Shown here piece by piece: positions 15,818-23,857 of a stretch of DNA of 64,000 bases; position 1 is the stretch's first letter; each line of letters starts with the position of its first letter. The notes under the pieces are model-generated. The model was not told where the DNA came from. It did not search any database and saw only the letters and a list, made by a program, of their open reading frames with translations. This stretch comes from JANQIO01 sp965229625 (GTDB taxonomy: Bacteria > Pseudomonadota > Gammaproteobacteria > Pseudomonadales > Halieaceae): the NCBI GenBank assembly GCA_965229625.1, contig CBDDJJ010000001.1, positions 992,001-1,056,000 of the forward strand. The letters are read 5' to 3'. The position numbers and the translations under genes are program-made.

Positions 15818-17086
15818 TCAGTTCACGGGCTCGTAAAGTACGAAGCGGCTGCGGCCATCAACACTGTGTAGCGCGCCGCGTTCGCTGCGGTATACGTGAC
15901 GGTTCTCATTGCTGAGCGCGTCGATGAAGCGCATCTCCAGTACCGTGCCCGGCAAGGTTCGATCAGCCAGGACGCTCTCATCCTGGTCAGCATTCAAGTC
16001 GTAAACCACCAGGCGCACTATTTCCCGCAAACCTTCCTCCAACGCTGCAAACATCGGTTGCCCGCCATCCTGCAGCCACAGTTGGCCATCGGGATCGTGC
16101 TTGTCGACGCGTGTGTAATTACGCTCCAGCACATAGCGTTTCTGCCGAAGCTGATGATCTATTTGCAGCTTCTGATGACCGGAGAGCTTGTCATGACCGC
16201 CCCGGGACTCGCGCCTGGCAACTTTCTGGCGATACTGCTCAATGAACTCATCGACTACCTCCCGGGTATCCGGCAGGTACAGTCCCCCATGCAGGGCAGA
16301 CTGGTAAAAGACAGCATTGCTGTAAATGGGATCAGCCTGGGCCTCGACATTGCGGTCGTAGACACTGACCAGTGCGTGCACTTCCAACACTTCAAAATTG
16401 GGGGAAAACTGCGGAAAGTACGCTAGCGTCACGACAAAATCACTGTCGATCTGGCTCAACACGGCTTCAAAGCTATCCTGTGCGGCGTCCCTTTCAGTGC
16501 CCAGCGACTGCTTTAATCCTCGGACCAGAGTTTGATAGTTGTTCTCTGAGGATGCCTGGGATAGCGCCGGGAACAAGGCATCGACACCTGTTACGGTGGC
16601 GACTTCAAGGTGAGAGAACTCTGACACCGACGATTCGACCACAGTTTTCGCAAGCTCATCGATTTCGAGTTCCTGCAGTAGCTCACTGTGCTCGGCCACG
16701 CTGGCCTCGGCACGTTCGAAGCGGTAACTGCTAACTACCGTATCCATTCCGCCGGAAATCGCTGCAATACCGAGACCGAGTCCGGGTATCACTACGACGC
16801 TGCTGGTGGCGACGGCAGTGCTGCTCCAGAAAAGCAAACCGTAGCTCGCCGCCAGCTGGCCCGAAGCGAGCATCCCCTCCTGAAAGGCGCTGAATTCGAT
16901 TTCAGCCAACCGCCTTCCATCATCGTCGATTTGTCGATAGATCGGCTTCTCCGATGGCGACAGGACGATGGTGGCCGATTTCTGGGAGCCAATATAGCGA
17001 TTGTCGACGGGTTCATAGGTGCTGGCGCAGCCAGCGGTGACAGCGGCGAGCAGAACGCAGGCCGCCCGATGAAGTGTGACTCTCAT
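15818..17086 (-). CDS. Hypothetical lipoprotein
   Basis: A 422-residue protein I cannot assign to a named family. It starts with a lipoprotein signal peptide, MRVTLHRAACVLLAAVTAGC, whose lipobox VTAGC predicts lipidation at residue 20. A second hydrophobic stretch of about 25 residues (SSVVVIPGLGLGIAAISGG) follows near residue 100, then a mostly soluble, acidic C-terminal domain. The ATG at 17086 is chosen because AAGGGG lies six bases upstream; the frame is open to 17104. It is convergent with the MFS gene and appears to be a single transcription unit. Confidence 0.8.
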   Translation of the reverse strand: MRVTLHRAACVLLAAVTAGCASTYEPVDNRYIGSQKSATIVLSPSEKPIYRQIDDDGRRLAEIEFSAFQEGMLASGQLAASYGLLFWSSTAVATSSVVVIPGLGLGIAAISGGMDTVVSSYRFERAEASVAEHSELLQELEIDELAKTVVESSVSEFSHLEVATVTGVDALFPALSQASSENNYQTLVRGLKQSLGTERDAAQDSFEAVLSQIDSDFVVTLAYFPQFSPNFEVLEVHALVSVYDRNVEAQADPIYSNAVFYQSALHGGLYLPDTREVVDEFIEQYRQKVARRESRGGHDKLSGHQKLQIDHQLRQKRYVLERNYTRVDKHDPDGQLWLQDGGQPMFAALEEGLREIVRLVVYDLNADQDESVLADRTLPGTVLEMRFIDALSNENRHVYRSERGALHSVDGRSRFVLYEPVN

Positions 17087-17245
17087 GCGATACCCCTTGC
17101 ACAAAAACTTCAGTTCTTTTTATACCCCATTATCAAGCCGGCGGGCATGACGATGTTCTGCTTTAGAGACACGCGTCATGCCCACAAGTTCCGGGGGAGT
17201 GCAGCCTGGTTTCAGGTCTCGCGGGGTCTGCTGTGAGGCCCGGCG

Positions 17246-18421
17246 CTAGCTCTCGACAGCGAAGGTCAGCCCGGCGTTGGCCTGCAGGCGCTCAATCAGT
17301 GGCGTGCCAAGGGCTGCACCCGGCGTCCAGATGCCACCGCTGGCCTGGTCCGGGTTCAGGAGCAGGACCACCGCGCTCTCCGCGATCATCTTGCTGGTGG
17401 AACCGTAGCCGGGGTCCTTGTCGCCCTTGACGGAGACGGACACCGTGTCACCACCTTCATTGCTGCCGATAAACAGCACGTCGTAGAAGCCGTTATCGCG
17501 CTCTTCCTTCGACGGCCCCTCACCGGGCTTGATCGGGTTCTCGGCCATGGACTTGTCCTCGGCCACGGCCTTGGCAATGGCCTCGCCCTGCTCGCCCGGG
17601 CCGGTCAGCATCATTTCGTCGTAAACGAAATCCTCGCCATAGGCATGGCCAAGCAGTGCATTGCTCCGGTGGATGTTCTTGGTATTGATGGTGGCCATGA
17701 TGAAGGGGGCGGACCAACTGTCGAGATCATCTTCAAAAAGCGGCTTCATGCCATGGGGTTGCTCCGGACCCTGGAAACCGTTCGACAGGGCAAACGGGTT
17801 CATGAGCACAGACACCAGTTCCGGATTCTCAGCCGCTGCCGCCATGGTGGCCTTGAAGCTGGCCAGGGTGCCGCCAGAGAACGTGCCCTGCATTGCGCGC
17901 ACGCGGCCTTTGACACGGCTGACCGTGCCACCCAACTTGTCCCTGGCGGTCTCCTGCAGGTAGTAAACGCCCAGGTCGAAGGGAATAGAGTCAAAGCCGC
18001 AGGAGAACACGATGCGCGCGCCGCTGGCCTTCGCCGCCTCACCGTGGGCGGCAATCATCTCCGCCATCCAGGCAGGCTCGCCACACAGGTCGACATAGTC
18101 GGTGCCCGCCTCGGCACAGGCGCGCACCAGGTCTGAACCGTACAGCTGGTAAGGGCCCACGGTGGTGACGATGACCTGGGCACGCTTGACCATCGCATCC
18201 ACTGAAGCGGGATCGCCGGCGTCGGCCACCACCAGCGGCACGTCCGCGGGAATGCCCATCTCGTCACGTACCTGCACCAGCTTGTCCTGGCTGCGGCCAG
18301 CCATGGCCCAGCTGATTTCACCGCCCACGCCATACTGTTCGTTAAGGTATTCGCACACCAGCCGGCCGGTGTAGCCGGTGGCGCCATAAACAATGATTCC
18401 AAGTTCTCTGTCAGTGGACAC
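17246..18421 (-). CDS. Saccharopine dehydrogenase-like NAD(P)-binding reductase
   Basis: About 391 residues. The N-terminal Rossmann motif VYGATGYTGRLV, followed by TTVGPYQLYGSDLVRACAEA and DYVDLCGE, is diagnostic of the saccharopine-dehydrogenase-like group that includes mycobacterial trans-acting enoyl reductases and eukaryotic SCCPDH. Many such proteins act on lipids rather than on saccharopine. The GTG at 18421 is preferred because GGAGAG lies seven bases upstream; the ATG at 18436 would add five residues but has no ribosome-binding site. It follows the SDR gene at 18473 on the same strand with a small gap, so the two are probably co-transcribed. Confidence 0.88.
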   Translation of the reverse strand: MSTDRELGIIVYGATGYTGRLVCEYLNEQYGVGGEISWAMAGRSQDKLVQVRDEMGIPADVPLVVADAGDPASVDAMVKRAQVIVTTVGPYQLYGSDLVRACAEAGTDYVDLCGEPAWMAEMIAAHGEAAKASGARIVFSCGFDSIPFDLGVYYLQETARDKLGGTVSRVKGRVRAMQGTFSGGTLASFKATMAAAAENPELVSVLMNPFALSNGFQGPEQPHGMKPLFEDDLDSWSAPFIMATINTKNIHRSNALLGHAYGEDFVYDEMMLTGPGEQGEAIAKAVAEDKSMAENPIKPGEGPSKEERDNGFYDVLFIGSNEGGDTVSVSVKGDKDPGYGSTSKMIAESAVVLLLNPDQASGGIWTPGAALGTPLIERLQANAGLTFAVES

Positions 18422-18472
18422 CAGCAGTCTCTCCATATAATCGGGGGGTTGTAAGTCTAGTCAGGGATCGCA

Positions 18473-19345
18473 TCAGCCTGCAAAGGGCAAATCCGGGACA
18501 ACGTCATTCGTGAGCAAAGGGCTCTGCTCGGCGCGTTCAAACGCTGCGTCCACCGCCTGCCAGCGCGCTTTCACACTGGGGCGGTAGTTCGGGTGGGTAA
18601 AAATGTAGGTTTCATCGGCCAGCAGGGCTTCCGCGACGCGCTCGCCCACCACGGCCACCTCCATGCCGGAAGTAACCACCGACTCGATGACCGCACCCAT
18701 ATCGCCACCTTGCGCCTGCGCATCGGCCGTCTCAACACCCGGTTTATTGCGGCCCGAGTCATAGATGCGGGTGTTGACAAAACCGGGGCACAGCACGGAC
18801 ACCTTGATGTTGTCCGGCGCCAGTTCCATGCGCCAGCCCTCGGACATGCCGACCACCGCGGCCTTGGTCGCGGTATACGGCGCCGCGTTTGGCAGCGGGC
18901 CGAAGCCTGCCATGGAGGCGACGTTGACCAACCAGCCACCCTCCCCGTGTGCCTTTATCAATGGCACCATCGCCTGGGCGCCGAACGCCACACCCAACAG
19001 ATTGACGTCCACCACCCAGCGCCACTCCTGCTCGTCGGTATTCTCCATGCCATCGGCCGTGCCGCCCACACCGGCGTTGTTGACCAACATGTGCACCTTG
19101 CCGAAGCGCGCTATCGCCTGCTCTGCGACGCTCTGCCACTGACCAAAACTAGCCACATCCAGCGGCAAAGCCAGCACCGGGATACCTTCTGCTTCCAGGG
19201 ATTGCCTTGCCACGTCCAGCTGCCCGGCGTCGATATCGGTCAGCACTACGTTCATGCCGCGGCGGCCCATGGCCTGGGCGATACTCAAACCAATGCCTTC
19301 CGCCCCACCGCTGACCACCAGGGTCTTCCCTTCAAATTGCTGCAT
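18473..19345 (-). CDS. SDR family oxidoreductase
   Basis: A 290-residue short-chain dehydrogenase with SGGAEGIG at residues 12-19, NNAG near 90, the catalytic Ser in NVASMAG and YTATK near 157-161. The glycine-rich motif starts with Ser instead of the usual Thr. The ATG at 19345 has GGGGAAG seven bases upstream; the TTG at 19372 is less likely. It is upstream of the saccharopine-dehydrogenase-like gene and probably in one operon with it. The substrate is unknown. Confidence 0.92.
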   Translation of the reverse strand: MQQFEGKTLVVSGGAEGIGLSIAQAMGRRGMNVVLTDIDAGQLDVARQSLEAEGIPVLALPLDVASFGQWQSVAEQAIARFGKVHMLVNNAGVGGTADGMENTDEQEWRWVVDVNLLGVAFGAQAMVPLIKAHGEGGWLVNVASMAGFGPLPNAAPYTATKAAVVGMSEGWRMELAPDNIKVSVLCPGFVNTRIYDSGRNKPGVETADAQAQGGDMGAVIESVVTSGMEVAVVGERVAEALLADETYIFTHPNYRPSVKARWQAVDAAFERAEQSPLLTNDVVPDLPFAG

Positions 19346-19489
19346 CCGATTGCTTCCCCGCCATACCACCAAATTTGCGAAGCGCGCAGTATCCTCGGAA
19401 TTACCTGGACGCTCAATGCACTGGTGAAAAAAGACGGGCAGAAAGGCCGGACAGCTGTGTGGCTGCCCGCACCGCTGTTGCAGCAGGCG

Positions 19490-20923
19490 TCAGCAGCAAG
19501 GCCAGGAGGCAACAGTCAGCAGGCGCTGTGAGAGCTGACCCAGTATCCGTATTCCCTCGAGTAACTCGGATGAGGGCTGCGCGTAGTTCAGGCGAATACA
19601 GTGCCCATAGTCACCCGCCGCGGAGAACATCGGCCCCGGTGCAATACTGATGTTTTGCTCCAGGGCCAGCCGGTACAACTGCATGGCATCCAGGGAAGGC
19701 GGAAACTCTATCCACAGGAAATAGCCGCCTCTCGGCCGCGACACCCGGGTGCCGGCAGGGAACTGCTCTGCGACAGCACGCAAGGCCAGCGACTGCAGGT
19801 CTTCTAGCTGGTGACGCAGGCGGCGCAGGTGCCGGTCATAGGCAGCGGTCTCCAGGTAGTCAGCCAGTGCCAGCTGGGTCGGCACACAGGCGGACAGGGT
19901 GGTCATCAGCTTCGCGCGCCGCACAGCCTCGAAGTACTGGCCGGGAATGGCCCAGCCGATGCGATAACCCGGTGCCAGGGCTTTCGAGAAGGAACCACAG
20001 TGCAGCACCATGCCACTGGTATCGTATGACTTCGCCGACTGCAGCGATGCGGTACCAAAGAAAAGCTCGCCGTAAACATCGTCCTCAATCAACGGTACCC
20101 GATGGCGACCCAACAACTCGACCAGCGCCGCCTTGTTGGCGTCAGGCATGGTCGCACCTACCGGGTTCTGCAGATTGGTCATGCACCAGCAGGCGCTCAC
20201 CGACTCCTTTTCCAGTGCCTGTTCCAGGGCCTGCAGGTCCATGCCCTGCACAGGGTCCATCGGGATTTCCACGGCGCGCAGGTTCAGCATCTGGATGATT
20301 TGCAGCGCCGCGTAGAAGCCCGGCGATTCAATCGCCACCACGTCCCCGGGGCGGGTGACCGCCTGCAGGCTCAGCGTCAGGGCCTCCAGCCCGCCATTGG
20401 TCAGCACGATATCGTTCGCAGACACCGACACGCCGCTCCCGAGGTAACGCCGCGCAATCGCCCGCCGTAGGGTTTCATTGCCAGGGGACAGGTTAGTGCC
20501 GCCGCTGGCCGGGTCTGCGTGCCGATTGGCGCGACTCAGGGATTGGGCCAGCTTGCGCAGGGGAAACAGGCTGGTAGACGGGAACGCTGCCCCCAGCGCG
20601 ATCATGTCGCTGCGCTGGGTCGAGTCCAGTACCGAAAAAATCATGTCATTGACGCTGACTTCGGTCGCATCGGCCGCTGGCGCCGAGGCCTCCGGAGCTG
20701 GCATACGATCCGCTGCAGACTCGCTCACATAGTAGCCGGAGCGCTCGCGCGCGCGGATCATTCCGCGGCTTTCCAGGAGGTAGTAGGCCTTGAATACCGT
20801 CGCCGGGCTCACCCCGTACTGGGCGCTGGCTTGACGCACGGAGGGCGCTTTCTGCCCCGGCAGCAGCACGCCATTTCGAATCATTTCCGCCAGCGATTCC
20901 GCCAGCTTCTCGTAGCGCTTCAT
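19490..20923 (-). CDS. MocR-type PLP-dependent transcriptional regulator
   Basis: A 477-residue fusion of an N-terminal GntR winged helix (residues 1-70: YEKLAESLAEMIRNGVLLPG, PSVRQASAQYGVSPATVFKA) with a fold-type I aminotransferase domain. The PLP lysine lies in CGSFSKALAPGYRIGW, with the upstream motifs TNGGLEALTLSLQ and EDDVYGEL. Such proteins usually sense an amino-acid-like or PLP-derived ligand and control neighbouring genes. It lies between the SDR/reductase operon (downstream, same strand) and the divergent DUF2970 gene. An inverted repeat at 20939-20957 in front of it suggests autoregulation. Confidence 0.93.
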   Translation of the reverse strand: MKRYEKLAESLAEMIRNGVLLPGQKAPSVRQASAQYGVSPATVFKAYYLLESRGMIRARERSGYYVSESAADRMPAPEASAPAADATEVSVNDMIFSVLDSTQRSDMIALGAAFPSTSLFPLRKLAQSLSRANRHADPASGGTNLSPGNETLRRAIARRYLGSGVSVSANDIVLTNGGLEALTLSLQAVTRPGDVVAIESPGFYAALQIIQMLNLRAVEIPMDPVQGMDLQALEQALEKESVSACWCMTNLQNPVGATMPDANKAALVELLGRHRVPLIEDDVYGELFFGTASLQSAKSYDTSGMVLHCGSFSKALAPGYRIGWAIPGQYFEAVRRAKLMTTLSACVPTQLALADYLETAAYDRHLRRLRHQLEDLQSLALRAVAEQFPAGTRVSRPRGGYFLWIEFPPSLDAMQLYRLALEQNISIAPGPMFSAAGDYGHCIRLNYAQPSSELLEGIRILGQLSQRLLTVASWPCC

Positions 20924-20938
20924 GGGCCGAGGCTAAAC

Positions 20939-20957
20939 TGATATGGTTTTTATATCA
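20939..20957. promoter_or_regulatory. Inverted repeat upstream of the MocR gene
   Basis: TGATAT (20939-20944) and ATATCA (20952-20957) are perfect 6-bp arms around a T-rich 7-base spacer, 16 bases before the MocR ATG. On the gene strand it includes TTGATA, which could act as a -35 box. It is a candidate autoregulatory site; the assignment rests on position only. Confidence 0.4.
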
Positions 20958-21026
20958 ATTTCTGATTCTGTACTGTTTTTCATGAAACCCCTACCCTGTC
21001 CCCAATACTTCCAGGCAGGTAGCGTT

Positions 21027-21269
21027 ATGAATCAGGAGCAGCCACACAATAGCGATGGCGCGGGCAGCAAAGCCGCAGGCGTTTCCCTGTTGCAGATTGT
21101 CGGCAGCATCTGCGCCTCTTTTTTTGGGGTGCAGAGTTCGAAAAACCGCGAACGGGATTTCAAGTCGGGCAAGGCCGGGCAGTTCATCGCGGTAGGCATT
21201 GCCATGACCGCCGTGTGGTACCTGGGGATTTACCTGGTCGTCACTCTCGTGCTGGAACAGGCACGCTAG
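21027..21269 (+). CDS. DUF2970 small membrane protein
   Basis: An 80-residue protein with the DUF2970 pattern: LLQIVGSICASFFGVQSS, then KNRERDFKSGKAGQFIAVGI and a C-terminal membrane helix (IAMTAVWYLGIYLVVTLVL). The family is widespread in beta- and gammaproteobacteria; its function is unknown. The ATG at 21027 begins the polar N-terminus; the frame opens further upstream at 20943 but has no homology-like sequence there. Confidence 0.8.
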   Translation: MNQEQPHNSDGAGSKAAGVSLLQIVGSICASFFGVQSSKNRERDFKSGKAGQFIAVGIAMTAVWYLGIYLVVTLVLEQAR

Positions 21270-21280
21270 GGGCAGGCGTA

Positions 21281-21616
21281 GTGTACGGGCGCAAGTCACC
21301 CCGCGATTTCGTGCATATGGATGAGCTATGGGAAGCCGACAGCCACTGGCCCAGCTATTTCATTGCCGACAAGGTCTGGGTTTACGCTGACGAATACCGC
21401 GCCGAACTGACAGGCGATGAAGACTACAGCCGCATCCTGGTGCACGCGAGCAATGAGGACGGCTGGCAATTCCGCCGCCCGCTGGCAGAGAAACAGCAGG
21501 TCGCGGCCGTGCTCGATGCCATCGACCGCCCGGTATCACAGCGGCAGCTGGCCGCGTTGGGGTTCAGTCACTGGGAAGGCGATTACGACTTACCGGCACC
21601 CGCCCACTTCGACTGA
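21281..21616 (+). CDS. Hypothetical protein, about 110 residues
   Basis: No family recognised. The product is soluble and acidic, rich in Asp, Glu and Trp (MDELWEADSHWPSYFIADKV, then a mixed alpha/beta-looking body). It begins 11 bases after the DUF2970 gene, so co-transcription is likely. The GTG at 21281 has AGGGG eight bases upstream. The alternative ATG at 21317 has no visible ribosome-binding site but gives a cleaner N-terminus. Confidence 0.6.
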   Translation: MYGRKSPRDFVHMDELWEADSHWPSYFIADKVWVYADEYRAELTGDEDYSRILVHASNEDGWQFRRPLAEKQQVAAVLDAIDRPVSQRQLAALGFSHWEGDYDLPAPAHFD

Positions 21617-21631
21617 CCGCGGCACGGCCAT

Positions 21632-22465
21632 TCAATCCGAGACATCACTCTCCCGCGCAAGTGCAGGCGTCCCCGTGCAGTCGCGTTCAAGAATCGCGTC
21701 GTTCTCATAGGTTTGTGGGCCGCCAGGTGGATCGAAAGTGTTCGCCAGCATCGCGCAGCCAATGGTCGGCGCATCCACCGCCTTCCCGAGAGGCATCAAC
21801 AGGCTGCGCATGAAGCGCTCGAACCCGGAGATGCGCTCACTGCTGGGAGCCACAAAAGAGGGCCGATACATCAGGGCGGTCACCCCCGTATCCCGGGTGA
21901 GTTCTGCGACCTGCTCTTCAGCCTTGGCCTTCTCCCGCGCCCAGTGGAACCAGGAATCGGCGCTGGTGCCGGCACCGCTGACCAGGTGAAAGCTCCTGCC
22001 AGCGTCGCCCGGGTCGACCTCTAACCAGAATTCCAGGAACGCGACGGGAAAGTCCACGTGAATGACGGTGTACATCTTGTCGTCGACGTTGCGCGTCGAG
22101 GTCCCCAGCGCCCAGTAGACCGCGTCGATATCGGCAAACACGTCCGCCAGGGGTGAGTAGTCGAGGTAATCCTTGTGGAAAACCACCTCTACCCGGCCCG
22201 CTTCCCGGGCGGCGGTGATTCGCTCGGATTCACGACGGGTTACGAGCACGATCCGCCCCACGCGCGGGTCGGCCAGTACTGCCTTGAGAACGCCGTCTCC
22301 CACGGTTCCCGTGGCGCCGAAAACCGCCACGGAAAGACGCTGCTCCAGGAATTCGTCGGCGGAGGATTGGAAAACCTTGTAGCCCACCTCCGCACTAGAC
22401 GAGAGTGGTAGCAGGCTGATGACGGCGGCGCAGAACAGCGACGCCCGGAAATGGCTTGGTTTCAT
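21632..22465 (-). CDS. NAD(P)-fold oxidoreductase with an N-terminal signal peptide
   Basis: A 277-residue protein with a Rossmann fold of the atypical/extended SDR (NAD(P)H-binding) type: VAVFGATGTVGDGVLKAVL at about residues 40-58, VTRRESERI, a central HLVSGAGTSADS and MYRPSFV. It is preceded by a convincing signal peptide, MKPSHFRASLFCAAVISLLP, ending around SSSA. CAGGA precedes the ATG. A soluble NAD(P)-binding domain behind an export signal is unusual and is discussed as a finding. It could instead be membrane-anchored or not bind a nucleotide. It stands alone, convergent with the hypothetical gene before it. Confidence 0.8.
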   Translation of the reverse strand: MKPSHFRASLFCAAVISLLPLSSSAEVGYKVFQSSADEFLEQRLSVAVFGATGTVGDGVLKAVLADPRVGRIVLVTRRESERITAAREAGRVEVVFHKDYLDYSPLADVFADIDAVYWALGTSTRNVDDKMYTVIHVDFPVAFLEFWLEVDPGDAGRSFHLVSGAGTSADSWFHWAREKAKAEEQVAELTRDTGVTALMYRPSFVAPSSERISGFERFMRSLLMPLGKAVDAPTIGCAMLANTFDPPGGPQTYENDAILERDCTGTPALARESDVSD

Positions 22466-22599
22466 GGCGGTCCTGCCGGCACTGACCAGGGTTGTGGCCA
22501 CAGAGCATAACCAAAAGCGATAGCAACCGGGTAGCCAGGCTTGCACCGACAAGTATCTGCTGTAACCTGCTCGAGCACACACTATGGAAACCACTTCAG

Positions 22600-23034
22600 A
22601 TGGCCAAGATCGAACTCAAACCCCTCGCCACCATGACTGCCCAATTGGGCGAACAAGTTGACCTGGGCGCCGGCCCGAAAGGTCACCGGGTGGTGATCGA
22701 CGTGCCCGCCGTGAAATTTGAGGCGGAGGACTTTACGGCGGATTTGGCTACCAACGACGCGGCGGATTGGGCCACGCTGAGCGACGACGGCACGCTGGCG
22801 GCCCTGGATGTGCGCGCCACACTGAAAACCGAGGACGGCGCCCTGATCTATGTCGAGTACGGCGGTCGCATGGACATGAAGACGGGCTTCCTCGCCACTG
22901 CCCCCACCTTCCAGACCTCAGCCGAGCGCTACCTGTGGTTGAACCGGGTACAGGCGGTAGCCGCCGGTGAGATTAACGCCGAGACCGGCGAGTTGGTCTA
23001 CAAGCTGTTCGAAGCGAAACCCGTCGCCGACTGA
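22600..23034 (+). CDS. DUF3237-like protein
   Basis: A 144-residue protein resembling the DUF3237 family: VDLGAGPKGHRVVIDV, ADWATLSDDGTLAALDVRAT, EDGALIYVEYGGRMD and YLWLNRVQAVAAGEIN fit its beta-barrel pattern. No catalytic role is established for the family. GGAAA precedes the ATG. It stands alone between the exported Rossmann protein and the MarR gene. The name rests on motif resemblance and is only moderately sure. Confidence 0.7.
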   Translation: MAKIELKPLATMTAQLGEQVDLGAGPKGHRVVIDVPAVKFEAEDFTADLATNDAADWATLSDDGTLAALDVRATLKTEDGALIYVEYGGRMDMKTGFLATAPTFQTSAERYLWLNRVQAVAAGEINAETGELVYKLFEAKPVAD

Positions 23035-23088
23035 CACCTGAGGCGAGAACCCAAAGAACACCACCCTAGCAAAAAAGCATAACGGCTA

Positions 23089-23116
23089 TTGACACACATG
23101 CATATACATGTATTAT
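23089..23116 (+). promoter_or_regulatory. Sigma-70 promoter of marR with palindrome in the spacer
   Basis: TTGACA (23089-23094), a 16-base spacer and TATTAT (23111-23116) form a near-consensus promoter. The spacer is filled by ACATGCATATACATGT (23096-23111), a near-palindrome that reappears at 23568-23583. The predicted transcript start is at 23123-23124, the A of the marR ATG. Confidence 0.75.
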
Positions 23117-23123
23117 CCACCCC

Positions 23124-23549
23124 ATGAACAACTCAAGTCGCGAAATTTGCCTGGCCCATGCCATCCGTCGAGCGGATCGTATAGCCAGTCAGCTATACAA
23201 CGAACACCTGGCGCCTCTGGGCCTCAGGATTACGCAGTTCTCGGTGCTACGAGCTCTGGATACCATGGGCACCACGACGGCTGTCGAGTTGCAGTCAGCG
23301 CTCGTCGTCGACCAGACCACGGTATCGCGATCGCTGAAGCCGTTGATCCGGGATGGAGTCATCGCAGTAAACGAAGGCGCGAACCGGAGGGAGAAGCGGC
23401 TGAGCCTCACGCCGAAAGGCAAGGCGCTGTACAAGCGAGCCTGTAAGCCCTGGACTGCCGCGCAATCGAAATTCAAGCAGCGGCTTGGGCGCGACCTGGA
23501 AGAGGCACTGGTAAAGCTAAGCAAGAAAATTGTTGAAACAAAAGCCTGA
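23124..23549 (+). CDS. MarR family transcriptional regulator
   Basis: A 141-residue winged-helix repressor of the MarR family, with LGLRITQFSVLRALDTMG, the recognition helix VDQTTVSRSLKPLIRDGVI, and the wing NRREKRLSLTPKGKALY. It heads the RND efflux genes on the same strand. Matching 16-bp palindromes occur in its own promoter spacer and in front of the efflux operon, so it probably represses both and releases them on binding a small hydrophobic ligand. No ribosome-binding site precedes the ATG and the promoter predicts a leaderless mRNA. Confidence 0.93.
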   Translation: MNNSSREICLAHAIRRADRIASQLYNEHLAPLGLRITQFSVLRALDTMGTTTAVELQSALVVDQTTVSRSLKPLIRDGVIAVNEGANRREKRLSLTPKGKALYKRACKPWTAAQSKFKQRLGRDLEEALVKLSKKIVETKA

Positions 23550-23567
23550 GAGTTTTTTTACCCCAAT

Positions 23568-23583
23568 ACATGCATATACATGC
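23568..23583 (+). promoter_or_regulatory. Second MarR palindrome, upstream of the efflux operon
   Basis: ACATGCATATACATGC matches the marR promoter palindrome at 15 of 16 bases. It lies in the 74-base gap between marR and the small ORF that begins the efflux operon. The promoter boxes here are not clear. Confidence 0.65.
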
Positions 23584-23623
23584 TTTAAATGGATTCGGAA
23601 ACAGACAAACGGAGCACTGCATC

Positions 23624-23857
23624 ATGAAACCCAAGGCACATACCGAACCACTCGCACTTCGATTTCGACACGCCCTGACCAAACTGGGAGATCTTGCGAA
23701 GGCAATGGACTACGACCCACAGGTGGCCCTGTCTGAAGCCGTCAGGGCCAATCAAACCCAACTGGCTCTGTTGAGGGAGCGAGTCGAAAAGCTCAAGTCG
23801 TATTCACAGAGCGCCACCGGAGTACAGCATGATGAAGACGCAGAGAAGAGTTACTAA
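23624..23857 (+). CDS. Small hypothetical protein at the head of the RND operon
   Basis: A 77-residue soluble, basic/acidic helical protein (RFRHALTKLGDLAKAMDYDP, then ALSEAVRANQTQLALLRERV and EKLKSYSQ). GGAG lies nine bases before the ATG, and it overlaps the adaptor gene start by 29 bases, which favours translational coupling and a real gene. The C-terminal half looks like an amphipathic helix or coiled coil. No family is recognised. Confidence 0.6.
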   Translation: MKPKAHTEPLALRFRHALTKLGDLAKAMDYDPQVALSEAVRANQTQLALLRERVEKLKSYSQSATGVQHDEDAEKSY

